Positions 1-8,256 of a stretch of 64,000 nucleotides of DNA are shown one piece after another. This DNA is from Oscillospiraceae bacterium (GTDB taxonomy: Bacteria > Bacillota_A > Clostridia > Oscillospirales > Oscillospiraceae). The notes under the pieces were generated by a model. That model saw only the letters and a list, made by a program, of their open reading frames with translations, was not told where the DNA came from and ran no database searches. Where the stretch lies: positions 62,001 to 126,000 of the forward strand of contig CADADE010000002.1 in NCBI GenBank assembly GCA_902786615.1, given 5' to 3'. How positions within the stretch are numbered: the stretch's first letter is position 1; every line of letters starts with the position of its first letter. The position numbers and the translations under genes are program-made.

Positions 1-49
1 CCAGATCCAATAAAACAATCGGTTTTTCTCTGTCTATCACGATGCTCAC
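1..49 (-). CDS. N-terminus of an unidentified protein, cut by the window edge
   Basis: Only the first 16 codons are inside the window. A GTG at 49..47 overlaps the TGA stop of murF in a GTGA arrangement, the usual sign of translational coupling. The visible residues read M(V)SIVIDREKPIVLLDL. This is too short to assign a family. The overlap implies cotranscription with murF, so a cell-envelope role is possible but not shown. A second GTG at 40..38 is an alternative start. Confidence 0.45.
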   Translation of the reverse strand, partial: MSIVIDREKPIVLLDL

Positions 50-1404
50 TCCAGCTTAAGCTCCTTCACGGCGTCGGCAGCGGGACTGATGCGCATGCCG
101 AGGGATGCTTTTACAAGCACCGTGTCCCCTTTTTGCAGCAGGGTCGGAAGGGCCGCGATCAGGCTTTCCCGGTCTTCAAAATATCTCCCGGCTTCCGCCG
201 CGCCCTCCGCGATTTTCCTGCCGTTGGGGCCGTAGGCCGCCACCAGCGCGACGCCCTTTTCCCTGGCATATTCGCCGAGCCTTCTGTGCATCGCGGGTGA
301 ATCCGCCCCCAGCTCCAGCATATCCGCAAAGAGGCAGACATGCCTTCCGGGGGTCTGGGTCAGGGAATCCACCGCGCAGCGCATCGAGTCCGGGTTTGCG
401 TTGTAGCTGTCGTCAATGACGGTGACGCTGTCGGTGACTGTGACCGCGCTGCGCCGTCCCACATTGGAGAAATCCGCAATGCCCGCCTCGATCTCCCGGT
501 CAGATAAGCCCATGGCGATACCGACGGCGGCGCCCTCCAGCGCGGCATAGATCATCTGCCTGCCGAAGGCCGGGATCTCCGCCCGGATGACCCGATCGCC
601 GTACACGATGCGGCAGCGGGTACAGCCGTCGGGCAAAAGCTCTGTCTCATCGGCCCGGACCTCGCAGTCCTCCCCCGTTCCGAAGCGCAGCAGGCGCTGG
701 GGGCATTGCAGGCTTTTCAGGAGCGCGTCATCCCCGTTGCAGATCACGACGCCGTCCTCCGGAAGGAAAGCCAGCATCTCCGTTTTCGCGCGCAGCACCC
801 CCTGCAGATCATGCAGGAATTCAAGATGCGCATGCCCGATCACCGTAAAAACGGCGATGGTCGGCCTTGCAATGCGCGCAAGCGCCGTCATTTCTCCGAA
901 GCCGGAGATGCCCATTTCCACGACGGCGGCCTCATGCTCCTGCTCGATGCGTGAAATGGTCATTGGGACGCCGATCTGGTTATTCAGATTCCCCTCCGTT
1001 TTCAAAACGCGATAGCGTTGGGAGAGGACAGCGGCGATCATTTCCTTGGCTGTGGTCTTGCCGACGCTGCCCGTAATGCCGATGATCGGTATGTGAAGCG
1101 TCTCACGATAGGCCGCGCAGATTTGCTCCAGCGCGCGCTGTACATCCTTCACCAGAAGGACGGGTCCTGTCACGCCCGCCGGCAGATATTCCGCCAGGGC
1201 GCAGACAGCCCCCTTTTGAAGCGCTGTTTCAATATATTGATGTCCGTCCGTCTTCTCCCCGCGATAGGCCGCGAAGAGGTCCCCTTGCTGTATCTTTCTG
1301 CTGTCGATGGCAACCTGCCCGATGCTCTGCTCAGGATCGGCACAGCCGATCAGTTCTCCCGCGCATGCGGCGGCTGCGGCGCGCAGCGTCATAGTCTTCA
1401 TCAT
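46..1404 (-). CDS. murF: UDP-N-acetylmuramoyl-tripeptide--D-alanyl-D-alanine ligase MurF
   Basis: This cytoplasmic ATP-dependent Mur ligase adds D-Ala-D-Ala to UDP-MurNAc-tripeptide, the last soluble step in making the peptidoglycan pentapeptide precursor. The 452 residues match the family length. Residues about 108-120 hold the ligase P-loop (GITGSVGKTTAKE), and the C-terminal half has the typical DDSYNANPDSM substrate/ATP segment near residue 330. An AGGAGA site six bases upstream supports the first of two adjacent ATG codons. It overlaps the next leftward gene by a few bases. It is read from its own promoter, divergent from the exonuclease gene. It stands apart from other mur genes in this window. 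Confidence 0.96.
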   Translation of the reverse strand: MMKTMTLRAAAAACAGELIGCADPEQSIGQVAIDSRKIQQGDLFAAYRGEKTDGHQYIETALQKGAVCALAEYLPAGVTGPVLLVKDVQRALEQICAAYRETLHIPIIGITGSVGKTTAKEMIAAVLSQRYRVLKTEGNLNNQIGVPMTISRIEQEHEAAVVEMGISGFGEMTALARIARPTIAVFTVIGHAHLEFLHDLQGVLRAKTEMLAFLPEDGVVICNGDDALLKSLQCPQRLLRFGTGEDCEVRADETELLPDGCTRCRIVYGDRVIRAEIPAFGRQMIYAALEGAAVGIAMGLSDREIEAGIADFSNVGRRSAVTVTDSVTVIDDSYNANPDSMRCAVDSLTQTPGRHVCLFADMLELGADSPAMHRRLGEYAREKGVALVAAYGPNGRKIAEGAAEAGRYFEDRESLIAALPTLLQKGDTVLVKASLGMRISPAADAVKELKLE

Positions 1405-1427
1405 CGCTCATCTCCTCTGCTGCGCAC

Positions 1428-1456
1428 AGTATAACACAGACATTTGCCCGAGGCAA
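1428..1456 (-). promoter_or_regulatory. Predicted sigma-A promoter of murF
   Basis: On the minus strand TTGCCT and TATACT are separated by 17 bases, and a TGT just before the -10 makes it an extended -10 promoter. It lies about 24 bases upstream of the murF start. Confidence 0.6.
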
Positions 1457-1477
1457 AAGAATTCTGTAAAAAAAGTA

Positions 1478-1506
1478 GTGCACAGCGGGAAAAGATATGC
1501 TATAAT
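1478..1506 (+). promoter_or_regulatory. Predicted extended -10 promoter of the exonuclease gene
   Basis: A perfect TATAAT at 1501-1506 is preceded by TGC, an extended -10 element. The -35 region is poor (GTGCAC at 17 bases). It is placed 36 bases before the ATG at 1543. Confidence 0.55.
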
Positions 1507-1542
1507 AAGCAAGCTTATTACATTTACAAAAGGACTATTGCT

Positions 1543-2532
1543 ATGAACTATGTTGTGGTGGATCTGGAATGGAATCAGGCGATGAGTTCCAAGTCCTCCG
1601 TATTTAACAAGCTCCCCATCCATCTGGGCGGCGAAATAATCGAAATCGGCGCTGTCAAGCTCACGGAAGATATGAAGCCGGGCGAAGAATTCACAATTGA
1701 CGTCAAGCCTGTCTATTTCCGCCGCATGCACTACAAGGTCAAGAAGATCACGGGCTTTGACAAGGAGCGCCTGTCCCACGGCCATTCCTTCCCCGAGGCG
1801 ATGGAGCGCTTTCGCGCCTGGTGCGGGGATGACGTGACCTTTATCACCTGGGGCTGCGATGATCAGCGGATCATGGAGCAGAACATCATTATCCACGATC
1901 TGGACTGGGACTGGATTCACGAGTGGGTCAACCTGCAGCTCATTTATAACCTCCAGACCGGCGGCGACAAGAACCAGAAGTCCCTTGCCAGCGCCATGGA
2001 GCATTTTGAAATTGAGCAGACCCGCGTTGCCCATGACGCCCTCGGAGACGCCTACAACACCGCGCTGGTGGCTTCCCACCTCGATATGACGGAGGGTCTC
2101 AGCATGTACGACGACGCCGCACGCATTCTGGCCGCGCGGATGCCGAACTACAAGCCCCCCGCAGAGGCCGAAGGGCCGGACACGCTCAGTCACGAGTGCT
2201 TTGACGGATTTACCAGCAAGGCGGACGCCTTTGCGGACGAACGCCTGCGCTCCCTGACCTGCCCCTTCTGCGGTTCGGAAACCGCTCCGCTCAAGTGGAT
2301 CAATCAGGGCGATCAGCGTTATATGAACATCTACTCCTGCGAAGAGCACGGCAATTTCCTTGTGCGCGCCAAATTCCGCAAGAGCAAAGAAAATGGAAGC
2401 TGGCTCGCCAATCGTCTGGTGTATGAGGCGGATGAGGATATGCTCGGTTTCTACAAATCCAAAGCCAGCCAGTCCAGGCGGCGCAGCCGCGGTCACGGAC
2501 AGCGCAGGAGCCGCAGCGGCGGGAAACAATAA
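1543..2532 (+). CDS. DEDDh-family 3'-5' exonuclease (KapD-like) with basic tail
   Basis: A probable cytoplasmic 3'-5' exonuclease of 329 residues. The N-terminus carries the DEDD motif I as VVDLEWN (Asp-x-Glu), motif II lies around TWGCDDQRIMEQN near residue 105, and the DEDDh motif III is RVAHDALGDAYNTA near residue 160 (His...Asp). The family includes Bacillus KapD, named as a sporulation inhibitor, but the substrate here is unknown. After the nuclease fold come a CPFCG motif with a later Cys-x-x-His, a likely zinc-binding pair, and a very basic Arg/Ser/Gly-rich tail that could bind nucleic acid. ATG 1543 follows AAAGGA at about nine bases. An upstream in-frame extension is rejected because it covers the promoter. 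Confidence 0.85.
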   Translation: MNYVVVDLEWNQAMSSKSSVFNKLPIHLGGEIIEIGAVKLTEDMKPGEEFTIDVKPVYFRRMHYKVKKITGFDKERLSHGHSFPEAMERFRAWCGDDVTFITWGCDDQRIMEQNIIIHDLDWDWIHEWVNLQLIYNLQTGGDKNQKSLASAMEHFEIEQTRVAHDALGDAYNTALVASHLDMTEGLSMYDDAARILAARMPNYKPPAEAEGPDTLSHECFDGFTSKADAFADERLRSLTCPFCGSETAPLKWINQGDQRYMNIYSCEEHGNFLVRAKFRKSKENGSWLANRLVYEADEDMLGFYKSKASQSRRRSRGHGQRRSRSGGKQ

Positions 2533-2550
2533 GAGACAATAAGAAGATTC

Positions 2551-2593
2551 AAAAAGACTGCCCCGGGCTGTTAAACCCAAGGCAGTCTTTTTT
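2551..2593. terminator. Bidirectional intrinsic terminator between convergent genes
   Basis: A 12-bp inverted repeat (AAAAAGACTGCC at 2551-2562 against GGCAGTCTTTTT at 2581-2592) is A-rich on the left and T-rich on the right. It serves both the rightward exonuclease gene and the leftward rbfA-PepSY operon. Confidence 0.85.
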
Positions 2594-2611
2594 GTATTCT
2601 TTTATGACAAA

Positions 2612-3616
2612 TCAGCGAAGCTCAAAGCTCAGGATCTCACCCGTATGGGCTTCGATCTGATAGTCGAAGCGATGATCCGCGATTCTGAATTCCACCGTGT
2701 AACGGGCGGGGACGGTCTTTTCATCAAGCTGCACAGCGGAGCGCAGTACATCTTCTTTCTTCACGCCGGTATGTTGAAGGGCGATCTCCATTGCGCGCTC
2801 TTCGCCGATCATTTCCGACGCGGCAGCGGCAGCCTGAGCCTCCGTCTGGTCGTTGCCGGAGAAGGTCGATGCAAAGGTGGCGTCATTGGAATAGGACAGA
2901 CCGGACATCATCCAGCTCAGGATCTCACCGCTCACAGCGTCGATCGTATAATTCCGGGCGACCTCCCCGGCGCTGAAGACGACCTCGTAAACAGGCGTTC
3001 CGTCGTCATCCTTCGTGCGGTACACGCTGCTGACTTCGGCCTCATTCCGATTAAGCTCCGCATGCGCAAGGGCAATATCAAGCGCCGCGTCCACGCCGAT
3101 ATATTTGGGAGCCGGCGCAGGAGCAGCCGCGGCAGAACTCGTTTCATTCACCGTGCTTTGAACCTCCGTCATCCAGGTCGGTACAGGCGTCTCCGCCGGG
3201 ATCTCCGGAATTTCGGGAGCCGCCGTCACCGCAGGCTCAGGTACGACTTCGGGCTGCGCTGCGGCTGCGGGCTCAGGCGTCAGCTCAGGAGCCGGTGTTT
3301 CGACGGGCGCAGGGGCAAGCTCAGGAGCCGGTGTCTCGACAGGCGCGGGCGTTTCAAGAGGCTCTGCGGTCGGAGCCGGGGTTTCGACTGGCTGGGGCTC
3401 GGGCGTGTGCGTCGCTGTGCCGCCGGGGATGTAGGATTCCAGAACCGGATAGATCTTATCCTTGACCTCCGTCGGCAGCGGCATGGTGTTGAGCTTCAGG
3501 CCCGCAATCACGCCGCCGGCAAAAGCGGCGAGGATCAGGATGAGCCAGAGCCACCAGAAGGAATGCCGTTTCTTCGCGGGTTTGACGCCGCTGTCTGCGT
3601 TTTGATTATTGCTCAT
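2612..3616 (-). CDS. Membrane-anchored protein with Pro/Glu-rich stalk and two PepSY domains
   Basis: Residues about 19-42 form one hydrophobic segment after a basic, Asn/Lys-rich N-terminus. The rest is therefore probably extracellular. A long stalk of repeated ETPAP/PEPA-type units (about residues 80-150) leads to two PepSY domains (about 175-240 and 265-334), each ending in the typical 'GEILS' element. PepSY modules are thought to inhibit or modulate secreted peptidases; no catalytic domain is visible here. It is the last gene of the rbfA-nrnA-truB-ribF operon, 18 bases after ribF and just before a strong terminator. Its role beside riboflavin and tRNA genes is not explained by the sequence. 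Confidence 0.8.
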   Translation of the reverse strand: MSNNQNADSGVKPAKKRHSFWWLWLILILAAFAGGVIAGLKLNTMPLPTEVKDKIYPVLESYIPGGTATHTPEPQPVETPAPTAEPLETPAPVETPAPELAPAPVETPAPELTPEPAAAAQPEVVPEPAVTAAPEIPEIPAETPVPTWMTEVQSTVNETSSAAAAPAPAPKYIGVDAALDIALAHAELNRNEAEVSSVYRTKDDDGTPVYEVVFSAGEVARNYTIDAVSGEILSWMMSGLSYSNDATFASTFSGNDQTEAQAAAAASEMIGEERAMEIALQHTGVKKEDVLRSAVQLDEKTVPARYTVEFRIADHRFDYQIEAHTGEILSFELR

Positions 3617-3634
3617 GTTTTTCTCCTCTCTGCA

Positions 3635-4549
3635 TCAAGGCATGTCATTTTTCATATTTCCGAAATAGGCCCGTGCTTCATCGGCGTCCTGTCGGATTTG
3701 TTCGGAAAGCGCCTCGTAATCGGGAAACTTCCGTTCCGGACGCAGGAAGCGGTAAAACTCCACGCGCGCCTGCCGCCCGTAGAGATTGCCGGAGAATTCG
3801 ATCAAATGCGTCTCCACATTGACGCTCTGATCCTCGCTCACGGTCGGACGAACCCCGATATTTGCCACCGCGATATGCTCGGACCCGTCCTCCAGATATA
3901 CCTTGGCTGCGTAGACGCCGTGTCTGGGAACGATCACGCCCTCCGGGAAACGCATGTTGATTGTCGGCGCGCCGAGCTTCGTCCCCAGGTGATAGCCGGA
4001 ATGAACCGTATCCTGCAGGGTATGGGGATGGCCGAGATAGCGGGCCGCCTGCTCCATATCGCCGTCCGCGATCAGGGTGCGGATATAGGTGGAGCTCACG
4101 ATCCGCCCGTCCAGACATACAGGCTTGATAATATCGCAGCCGATTTTTCTTTCCGCACAGTAGTCTCTGAGCTTTTCCGCCGTCCCTTCGCCCCGGTATC
4201 CGAAGCAGAAATCATGACCGACCACGATCCACACAAGCCCAAGCTGGGTGATGATATTGTCAGCGAATTCCTGCCAGGGCATCTGCATGGTCTGACGGCT
4301 GAAATGGATAAACACCACATCGTTGATCCCATAGCAGCGGCGGATGATCTCCTCCCGCCCGAGGGCGCTGTTGATAAGCGGCACGTCTTTTCCGAAGACG
4401 AGCGTATCCGGGTGAACGTCAAAGGACAAGACAGAAGGCTCTGCGCCCATCTCCCGTGCACGCTGCTTTGTCTTGTTGAGCAGTGCGCCGTGTCCGATAT
4501 GAACCCCGTCAAAGAAGCCGAGTGCAATGGCGCGCTTCAATTGTGCCAT
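3635..4549 (-). CDS. ribF: Bifunctional riboflavin kinase / FAD synthetase RibF
   Basis: Converts riboflavin to FMN and FMN to FAD in the cytoplasm. The 304 residues show the two expected domains. The N-terminal FAD synthetase nucleotidyltransferase has GFFDGVHIGHGALL near residues 12-25 and a Ser-Ser-Thr-x-Ile-Arg motif near residue 155. The C-terminal riboflavin kinase domain has GAPTINMRFP and the VYAAKVYL region. It lies six bases after truB, in the common truB-ribF order. No FMN riboswitch is present upstream, so it is most likely controlled from the rbfA promoter. Confidence 0.95.
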   Translation of the reverse strand: MAQLKRAIALGFFDGVHIGHGALLNKTKQRAREMGAEPSVLSFDVHPDTLVFGKDVPLINSALGREEIIRRCYGINDVVFIHFSRQTMQMPWQEFADNIITQLGLVWIVVGHDFCFGYRGEGTAEKLRDYCAERKIGCDIIKPVCLDGRIVSSTYIRTLIADGDMEQAARYLGHPHTLQDTVHSGYHLGTKLGAPTINMRFPEGVIVPRHGVYAAKVYLEDGSEHIAVANIGVRPTVSEDQSVNVETHLIEFSGNLYGRQARVEFYRFLRPERKFPDYEALSEQIRQDADEARAYFGNMKNDMP

Positions 4550-4555
4550 AAGCAG

Positions 4556-5425
4556 TCATACCTCAAAGAAATTTTTTATTGTTTTCATGACGCCCGCCTC
4601 CGCTCTGCCGAGCATGAGAAAGGCCCCGTTTTGATCATATACGCGATAAACGCCGTCAGGCAGCTCGGTGGGATACGCCGAGCCGCAGCGTATGCGCTTT
4701 GCCTGATTTTCCGTTGCCGTGCAGGCCATTTCCCGGGAAAAGAGGGTGTCCGTCGGGAGCAGGCGCCCCTCGATCTCTCCCGCGTCCCGCAGCCGCTGTA
4801 CTTCCGCGATAGTGACGGCGTCACGGACAGAAAACGCGCCCGCCTCCGTCCGCCGCAGCGCGCTCATGCAGCCTCCGCAGCCGAGCGCCGCCCCGATATC
4901 GTGGCAGAGCGTCCGGATATAGGTGCCCTTGGAGCATTTTACGTCCAGGAGCCAGTCTTCCCCCTCTCTTCCGATCAGGCGAAGCTCATGGATGGTGATG
5001 AGGCGCGCGGGGCGCTCTACCTCGCCCCCTCTTCGGGCGATATCGTAGAGGCGCTTGCCCCCGATACGGATCGCCGAATACATGGGCGGGATCTGCCGCT
5101 GCTCACCGCGAAAGCGTTCAAGCACGGCTTCCAGCTCCCGCGCGTCTACGCAAGCATCCTTCTGTTCCAGAATGTTCCCGGTGATATCCTGCGTATCGGT
5201 GCTGATCCCGAGACGCAGGGAAGCGAGATAGCGTTTGGCATCGTGCTCGGCAAACTCCACGGCGCGCGTCGCCCTTCCGACAAACACGGTGAGCAGGCCG
5301 GTGGCCATGGGATCGAGCGTGCCGGCATGACCGATGCGCCGCTCATGCAGAACGCCCTTGAGCTTCACGACCACATCGCTGCTGGTCCATCCGGGCTCCT
5401 TGTCGATAAGCAGGATACCGTTCAC
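4556..5425 (-). CDS. truB: tRNA pseudouridine(55) synthase TruB
   Basis: Makes pseudouridine 55 in the T-loop of tRNAs. The catalytic motif HAGTLDPMATGLL is at residues 33-45 with the nucleophilic Asp at 38. KGTYIRTLCHDIG near residue 185 is the second conserved segment. At 289 residues it is a normal bacterial TruB with a short C-terminal RNA-binding region. Its start overlaps the end of nrnA by four bases (ATGA), which implies coupling. Confidence 0.95.
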   Translation of the reverse strand: MNGILLIDKEPGWTSSDVVVKLKGVLHERRIGHAGTLDPMATGLLTVFVGRATRAVEFAEHDAKRYLASLRLGISTDTQDITGNILEQKDACVDARELEAVLERFRGEQRQIPPMYSAIRIGGKRLYDIARRGGEVERPARLITIHELRLIGREGEDWLLDVKCSKGTYIRTLCHDIGAALGCGGCMSALRRTEAGAFSVRDAVTIAEVQRLRDAGEIEGRLLPTDTLFSREMACTATENQAKRIRCGSAYPTELPDGVYRVYDQNGAFLMLGRAEAGVMKTIKNFFEV

Positions 5426-6366
5426 TTCCAGACCTCTTCCACGACATGCACGAGCAGATCCCGCACATGCTCCGGCGTGCCGGGGACCGTACAGCCTGCC
5501 GCCATCGCGTGTCCACCGCCGCCGAACACGGCGCAGATTTCGCTGCTGTTGACCTCCTTAAAGGAGCGAACCGAGACGCGGCAGTTTCCGTCCTCTTTCT
5601 CGCGGATCGTGATGTTGACAAGGCTCCCCTCGCAGCGTCCGGCAAGCGCGGCCAGATCGTCCAGATCATCCTCGACCGCGCCGGTTTTTTTCAGCATATC
5701 CAGCGTGACGGTCGCCACGGTGATCGTTCCGTCCCGGTAAAAGCGCATGCCGTCATAGATCATGCTCTCCAGCTTGAGCCGGGCCGGCGACACCTTGCGG
5801 AAGAAAACCGTGTTGACGGTCATATTGTCGGCTCCGCAGCGCAGAAGCTCAGCCGCCGCGCGAAAGGCCGCCGCGTCCGTATTGCCGTACATGAAGCAGC
5901 CTGTATCGGTGGAGAGGCCGACATAAAGACTCGTTGCCTCTTCCGGGGTGAGGTCCGCGTTCATGGCCAGGATGAGCTCCATCACGATCTCGGCGCAGGA
6001 GGCTTTTTCTCCCTTGACAAAGCTTTCTTTGGCAAAAAGCGTGTTGGACGGGTGATGGTCGATGCAAAGATCCACCTTCCCCTCAAAGCCGAGACAGAGG
6101 AGCTTTTCGTCCGCCACGTCAACGGAGACCACATATTTTGCCTTGAAGTCCTCAGGCGCAAAGAATTTTTCGCAATAGGGCCGCAGCTTTCTGCCCATCT
6201 GCGTGTTGGGAAATACACAGGCTCTGCGTCCCCCGCGGCGAAGCGCGCTGCAGAGGGCAGCGGCGCACGCTGTCGTATCCCCATCCGGATTTCTGTGCGT
6301 GACGATCAGGATGTCTTCATGTGTCAGCAGACGCTTTGCACAGTCTTTATATGTCATCATCCGCAT
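5422..6366 (-). CDS. nrnA: DHH/DHHA1 phosphoesterase NrnA (oligoribonuclease / pAp phosphatase)
   Basis: A manganese-dependent cytoplasmic enzyme that degrades 2-5 nt RNAs and can dephosphorylate pAp, by family knowledge. The DHH domain shows THRNPDGDTTA near residue 24, VVSVDVAD near residue 83 and CIDHHPSN near residue 100. The C-terminal DHHA1 domain ends with FGGGGHAMAAGCTV. At 314 residues it has the usual length. It overlaps the rbfA stop by 20 bases. The ATG-ATG pair six to nine bases further in is an alternative start, because AGGACG lies closer to the normal spacing for those. Confidence 0.92.
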   Translation of the reverse strand: MRMMTYKDCAKRLLTHEDILIVTHRNPDGDTTACAAALCSALRRGGRRACVFPNTQMGRKLRPYCEKFFAPEDFKAKYVVSVDVADEKLLCLGFEGKVDLCIDHHPSNTLFAKESFVKGEKASCAEIVMELILAMNADLTPEEATSLYVGLSTDTGCFMYGNTDAAAFRAAAELLRCGADNMTVNTVFFRKVSPARLKLESMIYDGMRFYRDGTITVATVTLDMLKKTGAVEDDLDDLAALAGRCEGSLVNITIREKEDGNCRVSVRSFKEVNSSEICAVFGGGGHAMAAGCTVPGTPEHVRDLLVHVVEEVWK

Positions 6367-6718
6367 CCACGTCCTGTTTGATATCCAGAGAATTGATTAC
6401 CTCATTGATATGCGCGCCGTATTCGATGCTGTGATCCAGCTCAAATACGAGCTCCGGCGTGTAGCGCAGATTCAGCACGGAGCCCAGCTCACGGCGCAGC
6501 CAGCCGCCCGCGGACCGGATGCCGCGGCGAAATTCCTTTTCATCCTTCAGGCCCATCACGGAAAGCCATATTTTGCTGTAGCGCAAATCGCCCGTCGTCT
6601 CCACGCGCGTGACGCTGATCATCCCCTGCTGTACGCGGGGATCCTTGATATCGCGGAGCTTTGCCGAAATGACGCGCTGAATATCATCGTTGATTCTTGC
6701 GATTTTATTGGATGACAT
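6347..6718 (-). CDS. rbfA: 30S ribosome-binding factor RbfA
   Basis: A small KH-fold protein needed for late maturation of the 16S rRNA 5' end and for cold adaptation. The 123 residues begin MSSNKIARINDDIQ and include the conserved DIKDPR and SVTRVETTGDL segments. The start is set at 6718 because GGGAG sits six bases upstream; an in-frame ATG 16 codons earlier lacks a site. rbfA heads the operon here. The usual nusA-infB partners are not in the window, so the classic cluster has been split in this genome. Confidence 0.93.
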   Translation of the reverse strand: MSSNKIARINDDIQRVISAKLRDIKDPRVQQGMISVTRVETTGDLRYSKIWLSVMGLKDEKEFRRGIRSAGGWLRRELGSVLNLRYTPELVFELDHSIEYGAHINEVINSLDIKQDVDADDDI

Positions 6719-6849
6719 GGTTTTCTCCCTGTAATAACGCTCCCGGATCTCCCTGCATTTTTCCAAAAACTGCGCTTTCTGCCACAGAAATGCAGGAATG
6801 GAGCCGGATTTATGTTGTTTCTAATCCTGTATAACAAGATACAGACGGT

Positions 6850-6878
6850 ATTATATCATCAGCCTTTCTATTTTGCAA
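6850..6878 (-). promoter_or_regulatory. Predicted promoter of the rbfA operon
   Basis: On the minus strand TTGCAA and a perfect TATAAT are 17 bases apart, about 130 bases before rbfA. Confidence 0.6.
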
Positions 6879-6914
6879 GCAGACAAGCACACTTACAAAA
6901 GAATACGCGGGAGA

Positions 6915-6943
6915 TTGCATTTCAGGCAAAGGTCTATTATAAT
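6915..6943 (+). promoter_or_regulatory. Predicted promoter of the DNA glycosylase gene
   Basis: TTGCAT and TATAAT are separated by 17 bases, 36 bases before the ATG at 6980. It lies back-to-back with the leftward rbfA promoter. Confidence 0.65.
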
Positions 6944-6979
6944 GTGGCACAGAAAATTCTGACGGGAGAAGTGTTCACC

Positions 6980-7474
6980 ATGAAGAAGCTTATCTCTCAT
7001 CCCTTTCCGCCCCTCTATGACGAAAACTCCCGGATTTTGATTCTGGGCTCCTTTCCCTCGGTAAAATCACGGGAGCAGCGCTTTTTCTACGGGCATCCGC
7101 AGAATCGCTTCTGGCGCGTCCTGGCCGACGTTTTGGGCGCTCCTGTCCCGGAAAGTATTCCGGAAAAGAAGGACATGCTCCTGACACATGGGATCGCCCT
7201 GTGGGATTCGATCGCCCGCTGCGAAATTGAGGGCTCCTCCGACGCCAGCATCGACCATGTGGTCCCGAACGACCTTCAGCCGATTTTTGACGCGGCCGAC
7301 ATCCGCCAGGTCTTTTGCAACGGGAAAAAGTCCTGGGAAATGTACCATAAATACAGCGAAGCGCGCAGCAATCGCCCTGCCGTCTGCCTGCCCTCAAGCA
7401 GTCCCGCCAACGCTTCCTGGTCTTTTGAGCGGCTCAGAGAGGCCTGGGCGGCAAAAATCACGCCATATCTGTAA
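6980..7474 (+). CDS. DNA-deoxyinosine (hypoxanthine) / uracil-DNA glycosylase family protein
   Basis: A 164-residue base-excision repair enzyme of the UDG superfamily, closest by motif to the DNA-deoxyinosine glycosylase group (family 6). The signature is ILGSFPSVKS followed by FYGHPQNRFWR (residues about 19-44), which forms the active-site loop. A late SSSPANA segment near residue 145 fits the second UDG motif. It would remove deaminated bases from DNA. ATG 6980 is chosen because GGAGAAG precedes it and the promoter ends just upstream. It is a single-gene unit divergent from rbfA. Confidence 0.85.
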   Translation: MKKLISHPFPPLYDENSRILILGSFPSVKSREQRFFYGHPQNRFWRVLADVLGAPVPESIPEKKDMLLTHGIALWDSIARCEIEGSSDASIDHVVPNDLQPIFDAADIRQVFCNGKKSWEMYHKYSEARSNRPAVCLPSSSPANASWSFERLREAWAAKITPYL

Positions 7475-7524
7475 GAGCCTTCTTTGAAAGGACTCAAAAT
7501 ATTGGGTAAAAGTGAAAAAAAGAC

Positions 7525-7553
7525 TTGAAATGTCCCGTACTCTGTGTTATACT
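7525..7553 (+). promoter_or_regulatory. Predicted promoter of secG
   Basis: TTGAAA and TATACT are 17 bases apart with a TGT extension before the -10, 43 bases before the secG start. Confidence 0.7.
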
Positions 7554-7596
7554 TCAAAAGCTGTTTAGTTTACAATATTCGAAAGGATCGAGATAC

Positions 7597-7833
7597 ATGT
7601 CTTCTCTTACTATCGTCTTTACCATTCTTCAGGTTCTCTCCGGTCTGGCTGTGACTGTGATCGTTCTTATGCAGAGCGGTAAGAGCGCCGGCCTTTCCGG
7701 CTCCATCTCCGGCGGCGCCGAGACCTTCCTCTCCAAGGGCCAGGCCAAGACGCTGGACGCCAAGCTTGCCAAGGCGACGAAGTGGTTTGCTCTCGCTTTC
7801 GTTCTCTTCACCCTGATCCTGAACCTGATCTGA
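7597..7833 (+). CDS. secG: Preprotein translocase subunit SecG
   Basis: A 78-residue subunit of the SecYEG channel. Two membrane segments (about residues 4-22 and 55-76) flank the typical cytoplasmic loop with QSGKSAGLSGSISGGAETF. ATG 7597 follows AGGATCGAG. It is transcribed alone from its own promoter and closed by a terminator 13 bases downstream. The usual Gram-positive partners of secG (rnr, smpB) are not adjacent. Confidence 0.95.
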   Translation: MSSLTIVFTILQVLSGLAVTVIVLMQSGKSAGLSGSISGGAETFLSKGQAKTLDAKLAKATKWFALAFVLFTLILNLI

Positions 7834-7846
7834 TTTGTATCCTAAT

Positions 7847-7876
7847 AAAAAAGACGCTCGATGGAGCGTCTTTTTT
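7847..7876. terminator. Bidirectional terminator of secG and the ArsC-like gene
   Basis: AAAAAAGACGCTC and GAGCGTCTTTTTT form a 13-bp stem with a four-base loop. The T-tract runs into the last codon of the convergent ArsC/Spx-like gene. Confidence 0.85.
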
Positions 7877-8207
7877 ATTTCCAGTCCTTCCAGATATCCG
7901 GGCAGTAGCCGACCGTCGCCTGCTTTCCGTTTCTCACGATGGGCGTTTTGAGCAGATACGGCACTTCAAAGAGCTTGTCCAGCTTTGCCTCCGTTGTGGC
8001 GAGATACTGAAAGAGCGGATAATCCTGGTCATCCGGATCGACCATGTTTTCAAGTCCCACCACATTTTTAACAGAGCTTAACTCTCCCCGGCTCATACCG
8101 TATTTTAGAATATCCACATACTGGTATTTGATCCGGCGTTCCTTGAACCAGCGTTCTGCTTTCTTCGTCTCGAAGCACTTGCTTTTGCCGAATATTTGAA
8201 TGTTCAT
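7875..8207 (-). CDS. ArsC/Spx-family thioredoxin-fold protein
   Basis: The 110 residues match the ArsC/Spx/MgsR family: an N-terminal thioredoxin-like strand with a single redox cysteine in KSKCFETKKAERWF (Cys 11), and the TPIVRNGKQATVGY segment near residue 90 with the family Pro-Ile-Val. Spx proteins carry Cys-x-x-Cys and act on RNA polymerase, while ArsC reductases carry one N-terminal cysteine. The single cysteine here favours an uncharacterised reductase-like member over Spx. GGGGTGAT precedes the ATG by seven bases. Its promoter and roughly 200-base leader appear to lie within the neighbouring relic of an integrative element. Confidence 0.8.
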   Translation of the reverse strand: MNIQIFGKSKCFETKKAERWFKERRIKYQYVDILKYGMSRGELSSVKNVVGLENMVDPDDQDYPLFQYLATTEAKLDKLFEVPYLLKTPIVRNGKQATVGYCPDIWKDWK

Positions 8208-8256
8208 CTCATATCACCCCGTAAGTGTTGGTATTCCTCGGTTTTGGGTGTTAAGC

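Noticed and set aside
1444..1542. N-terminal extension of the KapD-like exonuclease
   Set aside because: The extension covers the -10 promoter element; the conserved fold begins at the ATG at 1543.
3617..4700. FMN riboswitch expected near ribF
   Set aside because: ribF is directly coupled to truB with a six-base gap, leaving no room for a riboswitch.
2645..5740. A 1031-codon open frame on the plus strand
   Set aside because: It lies antisense to ribF and truB, lacks any recognisable domain and has Arg/His-rich composition typical of a shadow frame in G+C-rich DNA.
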